From positions 1-64,000 of the forward strand of contig NZ_BDUC01000004.1 in the NCBI RefSeq assembly GCF_002218085.1: a stretch of DNA of 64,000 nt, written 5' to 3'. Within the stretch, counting starts at the first letter, position 1. The number at the start of each line of letters is the position of its first letter. The notes under the pieces were generated by a model. It was not told where the DNA came from. It ran no database searches and was given only the letters and a program-made list of their open reading frames with translations. This DNA comes from Tolypothrix sp. NIES-4075 (lineage in GTDB: Bacteria > Cyanobacteriota > Cyanobacteriia > Cyanobacteriales > Nostocaceae). Both the position numbers and the translations under genes were made by a program. Shown one piece after another: positions 26,278-35,621 of this stretch.

Positions 26278-27096
26278 TAGTTTTGCTTAAGGGAAGGTTT
26301 ACTGAAAATTACACAATATTGTTTAAAATGATACAATCTTGACTTTGTACTTCGGGTTTAATTAGATTTTTATGCTTATTTTATTTTGCCTATATTTATC
26401 CAACTTATAGCCTGACATCTTTGCTGCAATTACTATAGTATACCAATAGATAAATCTCAGAAAACACTTAGTTCACGCTTCTCAAGTGTAGAGAAATTCA
26501 AAGCAAGCTAATTTGTCTATCAAAAGTCTGATAATTGGTTTTTAGTTGACAACATGGAAAATGTTCCAAAAAAATAATAAAATGAGAGAGTCACTCTCTT
26601 ATCTGAAGTTGTCTGTGGAAATTTTGGGCAAAAAGCGGCTGTGCAAAAATCAATCAACAAACACAAATATTAATTGGTAAACGCCTGACTAGGGCAAAAA
26701 TAAAATACTGAAGATGTTTGCCTTAACTTAAGTTGCGCTTTCTGCATTTGGAGCGAGGCAGATTGTATTGAAGTGATTTGCTTTTCAAAACATTTGGCGA
26801 AAAAGTGCTATCTATGCCTATGATGAGAAATTTGATGAACTTGTTCTGCAGAAATATGCGTATTTATTATCTGTTGGAATTATATTTGTGTTTGCCTGAG
26901 GTTCAAATTAGTTGACAAATTGCTCTAATAAATAATATTTCCTGTTGATGAAGCTGTGATGTATTTATTTAATAAACCATTATAAAATAAAAAGAAAAAT
27001 TATGGAAGCCTGGGTTGCTGATTCCTAAAAAAAGTTCAAAAACCAAAAAAAAGTCAAATAAAACTTGATAAAATTATTTAGTTGAGGTTAATAATC
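26278..27096. other. Long AT-rich gap between kinase and photoreceptor genes
   Basis: Over 800 bp with no credible reading frame on either strand. It is AT-rich, with A-runs close to the photoreceptor start. The two flanking genes diverge, so it must hold both promoters, but I could not pick out a convincing -35/-10 pair or a known operator. Confidence 0.6.
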
Positions 27097-29793
27097 ATGC
27101 TGACGGCAGATGTAGCTATAAGTAGCAGCTACGACCCGCGTATTATATCGCTTTCGATAGCGATCGCCGTTTTAGCTGCATATACTGCTTTAGATTTGGC
27201 AGGACGGGTAACAGCAGCCACATCTTGGGCAAAAACCGCTTGGTTGATTGGTGGGGCAATTGTTATGGGCATCGGTATTTGGTCGATGCACTTTGTCGCC
27301 ATGTTAGCATTCAGTCTACCCATACCGATGACATATGACATGTTGACGGTGTTGCTGTCAATTTTACCTGCAATTATTGCCTCCGCAGGAGCGCTTTTTT
27401 TGGCGAGTCGCCCAACTTTGAGCTTCTGGCAATTGATTATGGGCGGTATTTTGATGGGTATTGGCATCGCCTCAATGCACTACATCGGCATGTCAGCGAT
27501 GCGGATAGAAGCAAACACAACGTATAATCCATTGCTGTTTGCAGTTTCGATAGCGATCGCCATTAGTGCCTCAATTGTAGCGTTATCTGTCGCCTTTCAA
27601 CTACGCACGCAAAGCAGTACATCTGCGGGATTAGCAAGAATCTTCGGTGCGCTGATTATGGGATTGGCGATCGCCGGGATGCATTACACTGGCATGGCAG
27701 CGGCTAACTTCACACCGACCAACCCCAAAGCAATTGCAACCGGGGCGATGAAAGATTCCCTCACCTGGTTAGCTGTTACTATTGGCATTGCCACCTTTGT
27801 AATTTTAGGTTTTGCGTTACTGACTTCATTTGTCGATCGGCAATTGACACAGCAAGTAAAGCTTTTAGAAAAGCAAGAAGCAGAAGCAAGACGTTCGCAA
27901 CTATTTACAGAGATTACCTTGCAAATTAGGCGTAGTCTCAAATCAGAAGATGTTCTTTACACCACCGTCAACGAAATTCGTCAAGCATTAAAATCAGACC
28001 GCGTAGTTATTTATCGCTTTCATCCTGACTTGAGTGGCACCATCGTTGCTGAATCGGTAGCAGACGGCTGGATCAAAACCATCGGCAAAACAGTCCATGA
28101 CCCCTTTAGAGAAGATTACATTGCAATGTACACAAGTGGTGAAGTCCGAGCCACCGACAACGTAAACGAAGCAGGTTATACAAATTGCCACTGCCAGATT
28201 CTGGAAGACTTTCAAATCAAGGGGAATTTAGTTGCACCAATTATTATTAACAATCAGCTTATCAGCATTTTATGCGTTCACCAATGTTCTCAACCCCGGC
28301 ATTGGCAAAAGTTTGAAATTGATTTAGTCAGACATTTAGCAATTCAAGTCGGAATCGCTTTAGAACAAGCGAGTCTTTTAAATGAGTTTCAGCAGTCGCA
28401 GAAAGTATTGCGACTTCGCGATCGCGCCATTGCCGCCGCTAGCAATGCTATCATCATTACCGACCCGCGAGCGATCGACAATCCGATTATCTTTTGCAAT
28501 CCCGCATTTGAAACTATCACAGGCTATTCACCCGAAGAAGCGGTTGGACGCAATTGCCGATTTTTGCAAGGACCCGACACAGACCCCGCAACTATTGAAC
28601 AATTACGTCATGCAGTCCGCGACTCTTTAGAATGCCAGGTAGTAATTAAGAATTACCGCAAAGATAAAACACCATATTGGTCTGAATTAACGATTTCTCC
28701 AGTGCGAGATTCATTCGGACAAGTCATCAATTATATTGGGGTGCAAGCTGATATTACCCGACGCAAGCAAGCAGAAGAAGAATTAAAATTTAGTCAAAAA
28801 GCAATGCATTGCCAACTTTTAGAGCTTCTCATCAACGTTAAAGAAGCATCGAAAGGCAATTTAACTGTGGGTGCAGAAAATCTCGTCGGTGAAGTGGGGG
28901 TAGTAGCTGATGTTTTTAATACGATTATTCAGAACCTGCGGCAAATTGTCAATCAAGTAAAAGTTGCTGCTTATCAAGTAAATCTTTCCCTTGATGAAAA
29001 CTCAGGTGTGATTCAGCAATTGGCAAATCAAGCTATGACACAAGCAGAAGAAATTAATTACGCCTTAGAAGAAGTAAATAAACTCAATTTATTTATTCAA
29101 ACAGTAGCAGATGATGCCCATCAACTATCAGAAATTGCCGACAAAACTTCTGATACAGCAGCAACAACCCAAGCCGTAATCGATGATACTATAGAAAGTA
29201 TCTTTAATTTACAACAGACAATAATAGAAAAAGTAAATAAAGTGAAGCGTCTGGGAGAATCTTCGCCAAAAATTGCCTTCGTTGTCTCGTTGATTAAGCA
29301 AATCGTCTTGCAAACTAACTTGTTAGCCATCAACGCGAATATTGAAGCAGCGTGGGTCGGCAAAGAAGGTCGAGGCTTTACGATAGTGGCAGAACAAATT
29401 GGTCAATTAGCAGCCCAATGTTTAGAAGCGACGAAAGAAGTTCAACAAATGCTAGAGAACATGGAAATGGAAACTAGCGAAGTGGTCAAAACTATACAAA
29501 TAGAAACTAGGGAAGTGCTAGAAAAAGCAAGTACGATCAAAGATGCCAAGCAGAACCTGGGGCAGATTTTAGAAATATCTCGCCAAATTAATGATTTAGC
29601 GGAGTCGATTAACAATGCAACCGTATCTCAAGCACAAAATTCGAGTGCGATCGCATCCAGGATGCAACATCTTGTCGCTGCTTCAGAACACACTGCAAAT
29701 TCATCTTACATGGTGTTTAACTCTTTGCAACAAACACAACAAGTAACATTGCAATTAGAAGACTCTGTTAATGCATTCAAAACTGATGCTTAA
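27097..29793 (+). CDS. MHYT-GAF(bilin)-LOV-HAMP-MCP multi-sensor receptor, PixJ/PilJ-like
   Basis: An 898-residue receptor. The N-terminus has an MHYT integral-membrane sensor with three repeats (SMHFVAM, SMHYIGM, GMHYTGM) in ~7 helices. A GAF domain (about 264-430) has AGYTNCHCQILEDFQIKGN with Cys364-His365, the bilin-attachment pattern of phytochromes and cyanobacteriochromes; the second Cys of DxCF types is absent (DPFREDY). A PAS domain (about 438-555) contains GRNCRFLQG with Cys487, the flavin-adduct motif of LOV domains. A HAMP-like element (KGNLTVGAENLVGEVG) and an MCP signalling tip (NIEAAWVGKEGRGFTIVAEQ, near 747) follow. The ATG at 27,097 is chosen because GAGG lies 9 bases before it. 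Likely role: light-directed motility signalling. Confidence 0.9.
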   Translation: MLTADVAISSSYDPRIISLSIAIAVLAAYTALDLAGRVTAATSWAKTAWLIGGAIVMGIGIWSMHFVAMLAFSLPIPMTYDMLTVLLSILPAIIASAGALFLASRPTLSFWQLIMGGILMGIGIASMHYIGMSAMRIEANTTYNPLLFAVSIAIAISASIVALSVAFQLRTQSSTSAGLARIFGALIMGLAIAGMHYTGMAAANFTPTNPKAIATGAMKDSLTWLAVTIGIATFVILGFALLTSFVDRQLTQQVKLLEKQEAEARRSQLFTEITLQIRRSLKSEDVLYTTVNEIRQALKSDRVVIYRFHPDLSGTIVAESVADGWIKTIGKTVHDPFREDYIAMYTSGEVRATDNVNEAGYTNCHCQILEDFQIKGNLVAPIIINNQLISILCVHQCSQPRHWQKFEIDLVRHLAIQVGIALEQASLLNEFQQSQKVLRLRDRAIAAASNAIIITDPRAIDNPIIFCNPAFETITGYSPEEAVGRNCRFLQGPDTDPATIEQLRHAVRDSLECQVVIKNYRKDKTPYWSELTISPVRDSFGQVINYIGVQADITRRKQAEEELKFSQKAMHCQLLELLINVKEASKGNLTVGAENLVGEVGVVADVFNTIIQNLRQIVNQVKVAAYQVNLSLDENSGVIQQLANQAMTQAEEINYALEEVNKLNLFIQTVADDAHQLSEIADKTSDTAATTQAVIDDTIESIFNLQQTIIEKVNKVKRLGESSPKIAFVVSLIKQIVLQTNLLAINANIEAAWVGKEGRGFTIVAEQIGQLAAQCLEATKEVQQMLENMEMETSEVVKTIQIETREVLEKASTIKDAKQNLGQILEISRQINDLAESINNATVSQAQNSSAIASRMQHLVAASEHTANSSYMVFNSLQQTQQVTLQLEDSVNAFKTDA

Positions 29794-29795
29794 AG

Positions 29796-30311
29796 TTATT
29801 GCTTTATACTTTGAGTGATTTGATTTTGCTGCGGTACTACCTTAATTTCCTGAGCAATAACCGCAGGTTTATTAATATACTTTTTATAGTATTGCTCTTG
29901 CAAGTTCAAATTATACTCGCGCTCAATTTTGGGAATATTCAATCTGCGAACCGAACCTGTAACTTCAACTTCTATATTTCTGTCTGCGGGTAGATTGAAA
30001 GGCACACCTGAAGCATTCACAACTACAATCGGTTCACTGTCGAATAATTGCTTATCTTTAACTGTGAAAGAAGCAGGACCGATTTTAGCAAGCGCTTTAC
30101 TTCTAATAGTCACAGTTTTATACATAAATTCGTTTGGATTATAAGTAATTTCCGATGTATTAACCAATTTTGAAGCCGGAGTTGTTTGCGGTTGAGTAAA
30201 ATTGCATCCCCGAAACGTTGCTGCTAACAGTGATAAAGTAAGCAATACTCCTAAATCCCCAAATCCCCGTTTAGAACCGGTGTTAGTCTTAGTTTCTTCA
30301 GCTTTACTCAT
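29796..30311 (-). CDS. Hypothetical exported or membrane-anchored protein
   Basis: A 171-residue protein. A hydrophobic segment near residues 19-35 (DLGVLLTLSLLAATF) is followed by GC, which gives an imperfect lipobox (LAATFRGC), so it could be a lipoprotein or an N-terminally anchored protein. The remainder is beta-rich (FMYKTVTIRSKALAKIG, NIEVEVTGSVRRLNIPKIER), suggesting a small OB-like or BOF-type fold, by pattern only. It converges with the photoreceptor gene with only 2 bp between the stops. No function is assigned. Confidence 0.7.
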   Translation of the reverse strand: MSKAEETKTNTGSKRGFGDLGVLLTLSLLAATFRGCNFTQPQTTPASKLVNTSEITYNPNEFMYKTVTIRSKALAKIGPASFTVKDKQLFDSEPIVVVNASGVPFNLPADRNIEVEVTGSVRRLNIPKIEREYNLNLQEQYYKKYINKPAVIAQEIKVVPQQNQITQSIKQ

Positions 30312-30697
30312 GATGACAAAACTCCAAAAGTTTCTTCTTCAACTGTTAAACTATTAATTTAATTAACCAAAATCGACAACACAAATTTAAGCAAAAGCTG
30401 TTTTCAGATGGTTTTATGTTAATTAATTTTGTAACTAACTTAACTTTTATAATTAACTTTATCTTCTATCTAATGAGATAAAAGTCAAGTTTTTGGGCAT
30501 AGGGCAATGGGATTTGAAGAGGGGGAAAGGGTAAATGCCCAATGACGGCAGATGCTCCACGCAGGTCCGACACCTTGGCGAAGCGCCTCTCCCTCTGGGA
30601 GAAGACCGCACTGCCGATGGCGGACACACTGCTCAAGTCGGGAAACCCTTCCTGTGCAGGTGTCCGGACCAATGCCCAATGCCCCATTCCCCATTCC
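30312..30697. repeat. Intergenic repeat cluster
   Basis: From about 30,510 to 30,700 the DNA carries GGCGAAGCGCCTCTCCC, CTGGGAGAAGACCGC and CCAATGCCCAATGCCCC segments seen in varied form elsewhere, including 44,700. The frames over it have repeat-like translations and are not considered genes. Confidence 0.6.
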
Positions 30698-31585
30698 CTA
30701 ATGCGCTATATCCTTTGTTACTGCAATAAACTCACGCAAAATTATAGATGAATCATCGCGTCGCCAAATCACAGCTAGCTGTCGCGTCAAATTCTCTCCC
30801 TGGATTTCTCGGTAAACAACTCCCTTTCGGACTAAATTTTGAGCATTAGCGGGAAGCAATGCCACACCGACGCCACCCGCAACTAAACTAAGTACAGTAA
30901 TCATCCATGTTGCTTGTTGTACTACTTTTGGCGTAAATCCTACCTGCTGACACAGATTAATAATTTGACTGTATGAAGGTACTAAATTAGGTGGAGGTAA
31001 TACAAAAGGTTCGTCAGCTAAAGCTTTAAGTGGAATTTGAGATTGAACTGCCAGAGGATGTTGTTCGGGTAAAGCAATCACCAAAGATTCTTGTAAAATC
31101 GGCAGAAAACTCAAATCAGGATCGTTTTCATTTTCATTAGGTAGCCGATCAAAACCAACATCAATTACACGCGATCGCAACTCTTGTATCTGCTCTCTAG
31201 AAGTTAATTCGCGCAAAACCAATTCTACATCACCAAAGCGCGATCGCCAAACTCGCAAAATATCTGGTAAAACACTGTTAGCGATCGAGCTATTAGCTCC
31301 CACCACTAAGCGTCCAATCTCCCCACGATTGGCTCTTTTTGTCGAAATTATTGCCCGTTCAACAGTCGCAAAAACCAAACGCGCTTCTGTCAACAAAACT
31401 TGTCCTGCTGCCGTTAACTGTAACGGGCGTTTTTTACGTTCAAACAGTTGCACTTTTAATTCAGCTTCTAGCGCTTGTATTTGCTGGCTTAGAGGTGGCT
31501 GGGCAATGTGTAAACGTTCCGCTGCACGCGTAAAGTTTAATTCTTCAGCCACAACGATAAAGTAACGCAGATGTCGAAGTTCCAT
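30698..31585 (-). CDS. LysR-family transcriptional regulator
   Basis: About 295 residues from the start MELRHLRYFIVVAEELNFTR, the usual LysR N-terminus; an upstream extension of 14 residues is unlikely. The winged helix-turn-helix spans residues 1-60 (AERLHIAQPPLSQQIQALE), followed by a linker helix and a periplasmic-binding-protein-like effector domain. It is of the CatR/CbbR-like group by general layout; the inducer is unknown. It diverges from an aspartoacylase-like gene 104 bp away, the usual arrangement for a LysR regulator and its target. Confidence 0.92.
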   Translation of the reverse strand: MELRHLRYFIVVAEELNFTRAAERLHIAQPPLSQQIQALEAELKVQLFERKKRPLQLTAAGQVLLTEARLVFATVERAIISTKRANRGEIGRLVVGANSSIANSVLPDILRVWRSRFGDVELVLRELTSREQIQELRSRVIDVGFDRLPNENENDPDLSFLPILQESLVIALPEQHPLAVQSQIPLKALADEPFVLPPPNLVPSYSQIINLCQQVGFTPKVVQQATWMITVLSLVAGGVGVALLPANAQNLVRKGVVYREIQGENLTRQLAVIWRRDDSSIILREFIAVTKDIAH

Positions 31586-31599
31586 ATCTTTTAAATATA

Positions 31600-31613
31600 G
31601 TTTATTAATAAAC
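31600..31613. promoter_or_regulatory. Perfect 14-bp palindrome, candidate LysR operator
   Basis: GTTTATTAATAAAC is an exact palindrome in the 104-bp divergent region between the LysR gene and the aspartoacylase-like gene. LysR proteins bind dyad sites in such spacers. The site is AT-rich, so chance occurrence is possible. Confidence 0.5.
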
Positions 31614-31689
31614 AAAATATTGGACATATAGTATCATTTTTGTCTATTGTGATGGAAAGAGAACAAGAATAAGCATTTGTGGCAACAGT

Positions 31690-32595
31690 ATGAACAAAAT
31701 TAATCGCGTAGCAATTGTTGGAGGAACACACGGAAATGAGTTCACAGGAGTATACCTGATCAAAAAGTTTGAGCAAAACTTAAATTTAGTTAAGCGATCC
31801 AGCTTTGAAACTCTGACATTATTGGGAAATCCCCAAGCTTTTATAGAAAGCAGACGATATATTGATAAAGATTTGAATCGTAGCTTTTTCAGTCAAGATT
31901 TGCAAAATTCAACACTTTCTGGTTATGAAGCAATGCGGGCAAAAGTTATTGAAAAAATGCTCGGTCCGAAAGGCAAATCTCAGGTAGATGTGATTGTCGA
32001 TTTGCACAGTACAACTTCAAATATGGGGTTGAGTATCCTTTTAGGTGAACTGCATCCATTTACTTTACAATTGGCTGCTTATTTGAGTTCAATTAATCCA
32101 GAGGTAAAAGTTTGTTATACGCAATTTGAGCAAGAAAGTAATTTACTTCGTTCTCTGTGCGATTTTGGTTTTGCGATTGAAGTTGGTCCAGTGGCTCAAG
32201 CTGTGTTGAACGCAGAATTATTTCAAAAAACAGAGGAACTTGTTTACGCAGTTTTGGATTATCTAGAAAGAAGCAACCAAGGTATAATTGAAAATATAAA
32301 TAGCCCGCTGACAGTTTATCGATATGGCGGGGTGATTGATTTTCCTAGAAACGAGCATGGGGAAATTAAAGCGATGATTCACCCGCAACTTCAGTTTAAA
32401 GATTATCAAGCTCTTCATCCCGGCGATCCGATTTTTCTCACCTTTGATGGTCAAGCGATCGCCTACGCAGGATCGTCAACCGTTTATCCAATTTTTATCA
32501 ACGAAGCGGCATACTATGAGAAAGGCATTGCTATGTGTTTAACCGAGAAACAACAGCTTGAAGTCAACCCCTTAGGAGAATTCAAGACTTTGTAA
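31690..32595 (+). CDS. Aspartoacylase-like (AstE/AspA family) zinc hydrolase
   Basis: A 301-residue zinc carboxypeptidase-fold amidohydrolase. Zinc ligands are in VGGTHGNEFTG (H-x-x-E) and VIVDLHSTTSNMG (second His); RYIDKDLNRSFF is the substrate-contacting DLNRxF, and FAIEVGPVAQ supplies the catalytic Glu. This matches aspartoacylase, which deacetylates N-acetylaspartate or related N-acyl amino acids. It starts at ATG 31,690 and is divergent from a LysR gene that probably controls it. In cyanobacteria the natural substrate is not established. Confidence 0.9.
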   Translation: MNKINRVAIVGGTHGNEFTGVYLIKKFEQNLNLVKRSSFETLTLLGNPQAFIESRRYIDKDLNRSFFSQDLQNSTLSGYEAMRAKVIEKMLGPKGKSQVDVIVDLHSTTSNMGLSILLGELHPFTLQLAAYLSSINPEVKVCYTQFEQESNLLRSLCDFGFAIEVGPVAQAVLNAELFQKTEELVYAVLDYLERSNQGIIENINSPLTVYRYGGVIDFPRNEHGEIKAMIHPQLQFKDYQALHPGDPIFLTFDGQAIAYAGSSTVYPIFINEAAYYEKGIAMCLTEKQQLEVNPLGEFKTL

Positions 32596-32695
32596 ATCTT
32601 TATTTCTGCGATCGCACACCAACAAAAGCAACTGTTTACAATCATCAGAGTGCTATCTAGCCGGATTTGTAACATATAGATTCTGTATGTCTGCA

Positions 32696-32801
32696 AATAC
32701 TAGTGCCGCAAGGCGGAAGTCACTCATTCAAAAGTATTATGGAATATGCAATGCCGGAATTTGAAATGGTTGCCTTATTTCCGCCGCGACGTACTAGTAT
32801 T
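32696..32801. mobile_element. Small MITE-like inverted-repeat element
   Basis: The ends AATACTAGT and ACTAGTATT are perfect inverted repeats of 9 bp, and the next bases remain partly complementary (GCCGCAAGGCGGAA versus TTTCCGCCGCGACG). At 106 bp with no open frame, it looks like a non-autonomous element. No clear target duplication was found. Confidence 0.6.
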
Positions 32802-32901
32802 TTGGGCGTTTGATTAAGATATATAAAGAAAAAATTTAAACTATTAAATGTTTGGCAGCATAAATACTTATTAACCTTGGTATTTTTGCCTCATGTAACT
32901 G

Positions 32902-33291
32902 ATGGGGTTTTGCTTTATGCAATCAAACCAGCGTTGTCGAATCTTGGCTGTGGACGATACCGCAGCTAATTTGTTTTTATTGAAAACTGCTTTAGAAGAA
33001 GAAGGTTACGACGTTGATACGGCTAATAATGGTAGTTTGGCTTTAGCTAAAATTGAAGCTTCACCACCTTCTATCGTGCTGCTGGATGTAATTATGCCTG
33101 GAATAAGCGGGGTAGAAGTAACCCGACGCATCCGCGAGAATCCCTTATCAGCCAACATTGCCATTTTGATAGTTTCCGGTTCTGATGAAGCTTGTGTGGC
33201 AGAAGCATTAGATGCAGGTGCAAATGACTCTATTCGTAAACCCGTTAAAATTGATGAATTATTGACAAAAATTAATAAATTGTGCTATTAG
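32902..33291 (+). CDS. Single-domain response regulator (CheY-like)
   Basis: A 129-residue receiver domain. LAVDDTAANLFLLK supplies the acidic pocket, IVLLDVIMPG the phospho-accepting Asp, LIVSGSD the Ser/Thr switch strand and IRKPVKIDELL the conserved Lys. No output domain is present, so it probably relays phosphate within the neighbouring kinase and regulator cluster. Start may be ATG 32,902 or ATG 32,917 (MQSNQR). Confidence 0.88.
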   Translation: MGFCFMQSNQRCRILAVDDTAANLFLLKTALEEEGYDVDTANNGSLALAKIEASPPSIVLLDVIMPGISGVEVTRRIRENPLSANIAILIVSGSDEACVAEALDAGANDSIRKPVKIDELLTKINKLCY

Positions 33292-33345
33292 CAATTCTGG
33301 CTTGAAGATGCGTAAGCGCGGAATTACGCACTATGAACGACGAAA

Positions 33346-35250
33346 TTATCTTGTTATGGAACTTGCGCTATTGGAAGTAAGTGTGCGTTCCAGCCGATTC
33401 ATTATACGAGCAATTAATTCGGGTCCTTGGATTGGCTTACTCAGATAATCATCTGCACCCCCAGCAAATACCCGATTCACTGTTTCTGCATCTTTGTGAA
33501 CAGATAAAAACATCACGGGTAAATGACTCCAGTATGGATCGTTTCGCACCACTTGGCATAACTCAATACCACTTAATGGCATTTGTACATCTAAAATCAG
33601 CAAATCCGGGTTAAATGCGTTTAATGTCTCCCAAAAGCGATCGCAGTCATCTAGCAGCGTTAGCTCGAATCCCCAAGGCTCTAGTAAAGTGCGTAAAATG
33701 TCTAACATCTGGGGATCGTCGTCCACAACCATAATTTTTGCGTGAACAATGTCAGACCGCTGTAGCACCTGGATAACTGCTGCTATTACAGAGGCAGGAG
33801 GTACAGGTTTGTGCAAAAAAATTTGTCCCCCCAGACGAGCTACTTTTAGCCGATAGGCAAAGTCTTCATGTGCCGAAAATACCAGCACGGGTACATCCCA
33901 ATTATTAGTCGTCAGTTCTGCTAACAGTTCTAAGCCACTTTCAATAGAGTTAGAAAAGCCCAAATCGAGTAATACCACATCCGGGCATTTTTGGGCGATC
34001 GCAACTCTAGCTTCAGTTAATGTGACTACAAAAGCCTGAATTCCCCAGATTGCAGCTTCCTGTATTAATTGCTGACTTAGTTGCACATCCAAATCGACAA
34101 TTAACAAGTAGGGTTGTTGCTTAATGTTAGCGAAGCGCTGCCTATGGCAGCGCTTCGCTCCAGCATCTGGGGCAATTGCCAGTGGTCGTTGCAATTCTTG
34201 CCGCAACGCTACAATCAATAGAGAAAGACGTTCAACTTCAACTCGACTTTGTTTTACTCCAGCTCGAAAAATTTTTTCAATTTCACGACACAAACGCGAC
34301 GCTTCAAGAAAACCAAAGCTACCCAGCGATCCGATTAGCTGGTGAGCTGATGCTTGTGCTTGTTGTGCTTGTTCTTCAGTTAGCGTATTTGCAAGCAGCG
34401 CGGTTATATTTTGTTCTAAAATTGTGATGCGATCGCTATACTTGGGCTGAAATCGCTTCCAAATGTCAGCCAGCGCTGAGGATAATTGTGGTTGGTATCG
34501 ATCTACTACTGTCGCATCTACTTCTGTTGGTTGCTCAAGCTTTGTCGCAGCAGAAAGCTTAACTTGAGAATGCCCATTTTGCTCTAATTTCAGCCGATAC
34601 CCCTGTCCGTGGACTGTCTCAATCAAATCATTTGCCCCTGCTTGCTTCAATTTCTGCCGTAAAGCTTTGATATGCGCTCTGACAGTATTCGCTAAAGGCA
34701 TTTCTTCAGATGACCAGAGATAATCGAGCAAAGTTTCTTGACTAAATATCCGGTGACTGTTACGCATAAACAGTTCTAGTAAAGCATATTCCTTAGCAGT
34801 CAAACGCAAAATTTGCCCGTTGCAGGTAACATTAGAACTAGTAGAATCAAGCCTGACATTTCCTGCCTCTATCACTGAAGAGAGAGCCGGACTTTTTTGC
34901 CGCACCAAAGCACGTATCCGAGCTAATAACTCATTAGCTTCAAAAGGCTTAACAACATAATCATTAGCTCCAGCATCTAACCCAATAACTTTGCTAGTGC
35001 TATTGTCCAAAGCTGTCAAAAGCAGAATCGGCGTATCATTTTTTTCAGCCCGCAGCTGTCTGCAAAACGTTAGACCATCCAGCTTTGGCAACATAACATC
35101 TAACAAAACTAAGTCATAAGCAAACATTTCGGCAAGGGACAGTCCAGTTTCACCATCAGCAGCCAAATCGACTGTGTAATGCTGATGTGTCAGAATATTC
35201 TTTAACACTTCAGCAGCTGCTTGATCGTCCTCTACTAGCAGAATTTTCAC
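33346..35250 (-). CDS. Multi-domain response regulator REC-wHTH-HPt-REC-REC
   Basis: A 634-residue regulator. Domain order is REC1 (1-120, Asp51 in LLDVMLPKLDG), an OmpR/PhoB winged helix (about 130-225, ending ETVHGQGYRL), HPt (about 255-352, His303 in ASAHQLIGSLGSFGF), REC2 (about 380-495, Asp429 in VVLLDLGFS) and REC3 (about 503-625, Asp554 in LLILDVQMPLSG). It can therefore receive and pass phosphoryl groups internally and also bind DNA. A perfect palindrome (34,129-34,159) encodes part of the HPt-REC2 linker, near residues 364-374. It converges with the CheY-like gene. Confidence 0.9.
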   Translation of the reverse strand: MKILLVEDDQAAAEVLKNILTHQHYTVDLAADGETGLSLAEMFAYDLVLLDVMLPKLDGLTFCRQLRAEKNDTPILLLTALDNSTSKVIGLDAGANDYVVKPFEANELLARIRALVRQKSPALSSVIEAGNVRLDSTSSNVTCNGQILRLTAKEYALLELFMRNSHRIFSQETLLDYLWSSEEMPLANTVRAHIKALRQKLKQAGANDLIETVHGQGYRLKLEQNGHSQVKLSAATKLEQPTEVDATVVDRYQPQLSSALADIWKRFQPKYSDRITILEQNITALLANTLTEEQAQQAQASAHQLIGSLGSFGFLEASRLCREIEKIFRAGVKQSRVEVERLSLLIVALRQELQRPLAIAPDAGAKRCHRQRFANIKQQPYLLIVDLDVQLSQQLIQEAAIWGIQAFVVTLTEARVAIAQKCPDVVLLDLGFSNSIESGLELLAELTTNNWDVPVLVFSAHEDFAYRLKVARLGGQIFLHKPVPPASVIAAVIQVLQRSDIVHAKIMVVDDDPQMLDILRTLLEPWGFELTLLDDCDRFWETLNAFNPDLLILDVQMPLSGIELCQVVRNDPYWSHLPVMFLSVHKDAETVNRVFAGGADDYLSKPIQGPELIARIMNRLERTLTSNSASSITR

Positions 35251-35484
35251 GTATAAATATTTCTTTATTATTGCATCTGTCGGAAGAAGTATTCTTGATA
35301 GAAATTAGTGATGAGAAGTCTAAGTTTTGTTACTTAGTATTGGTAGCGCTACCTTTTTATATTATCTACTGACTTCTTCACAAAATATTCACTTAACTTC
35401 TTTAAACTTACAGTTAAGGGAAAAATTCTTTAATACTATTTATCGCGTAAATTGTGCTTGATTTTACTTTATAGTCCCAATCCG

Positions 35485-35525
35485 ATTGAGCTGCCCGACT
35501 TCTCTTAGAAGTCGGGCAGCTCAAT
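35485..35525. repeat. Perfect 19-bp hairpin upstream of PAS-CRP gene
   Basis: ATTGAGCTGCCCGACTTCT and its exact complement are separated by 3 bases. The core CCCGACTT...AAGTCGGG is shared with hairpins at 39,385 and 49,624. It lacks a T-run, so it is more likely a repeat or attenuator than a terminator. Confidence 0.8.
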
Positions 35526-35607
35526 TGAGTGGTTTCCCGATGTTTAAGGGAAGCAATTAACACCAGGGGTTTTCTTAAGAGCATCGTTACAGAAAATAGG
35601 TATAAGT

Positions 35608-35613
35608 AAGGAG
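35608..35613 (+). promoter_or_regulatory. Shine-Dalgarno AAGGAG fixing a GTG start
   Basis: AAGGAG lies 8 bases before GTG at 35,622, the first codon of the PAS-CRP gene. This supports the alternative start codon. Confidence 0.8.
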
Positions 35614-35621
35614 ATCTGAAA

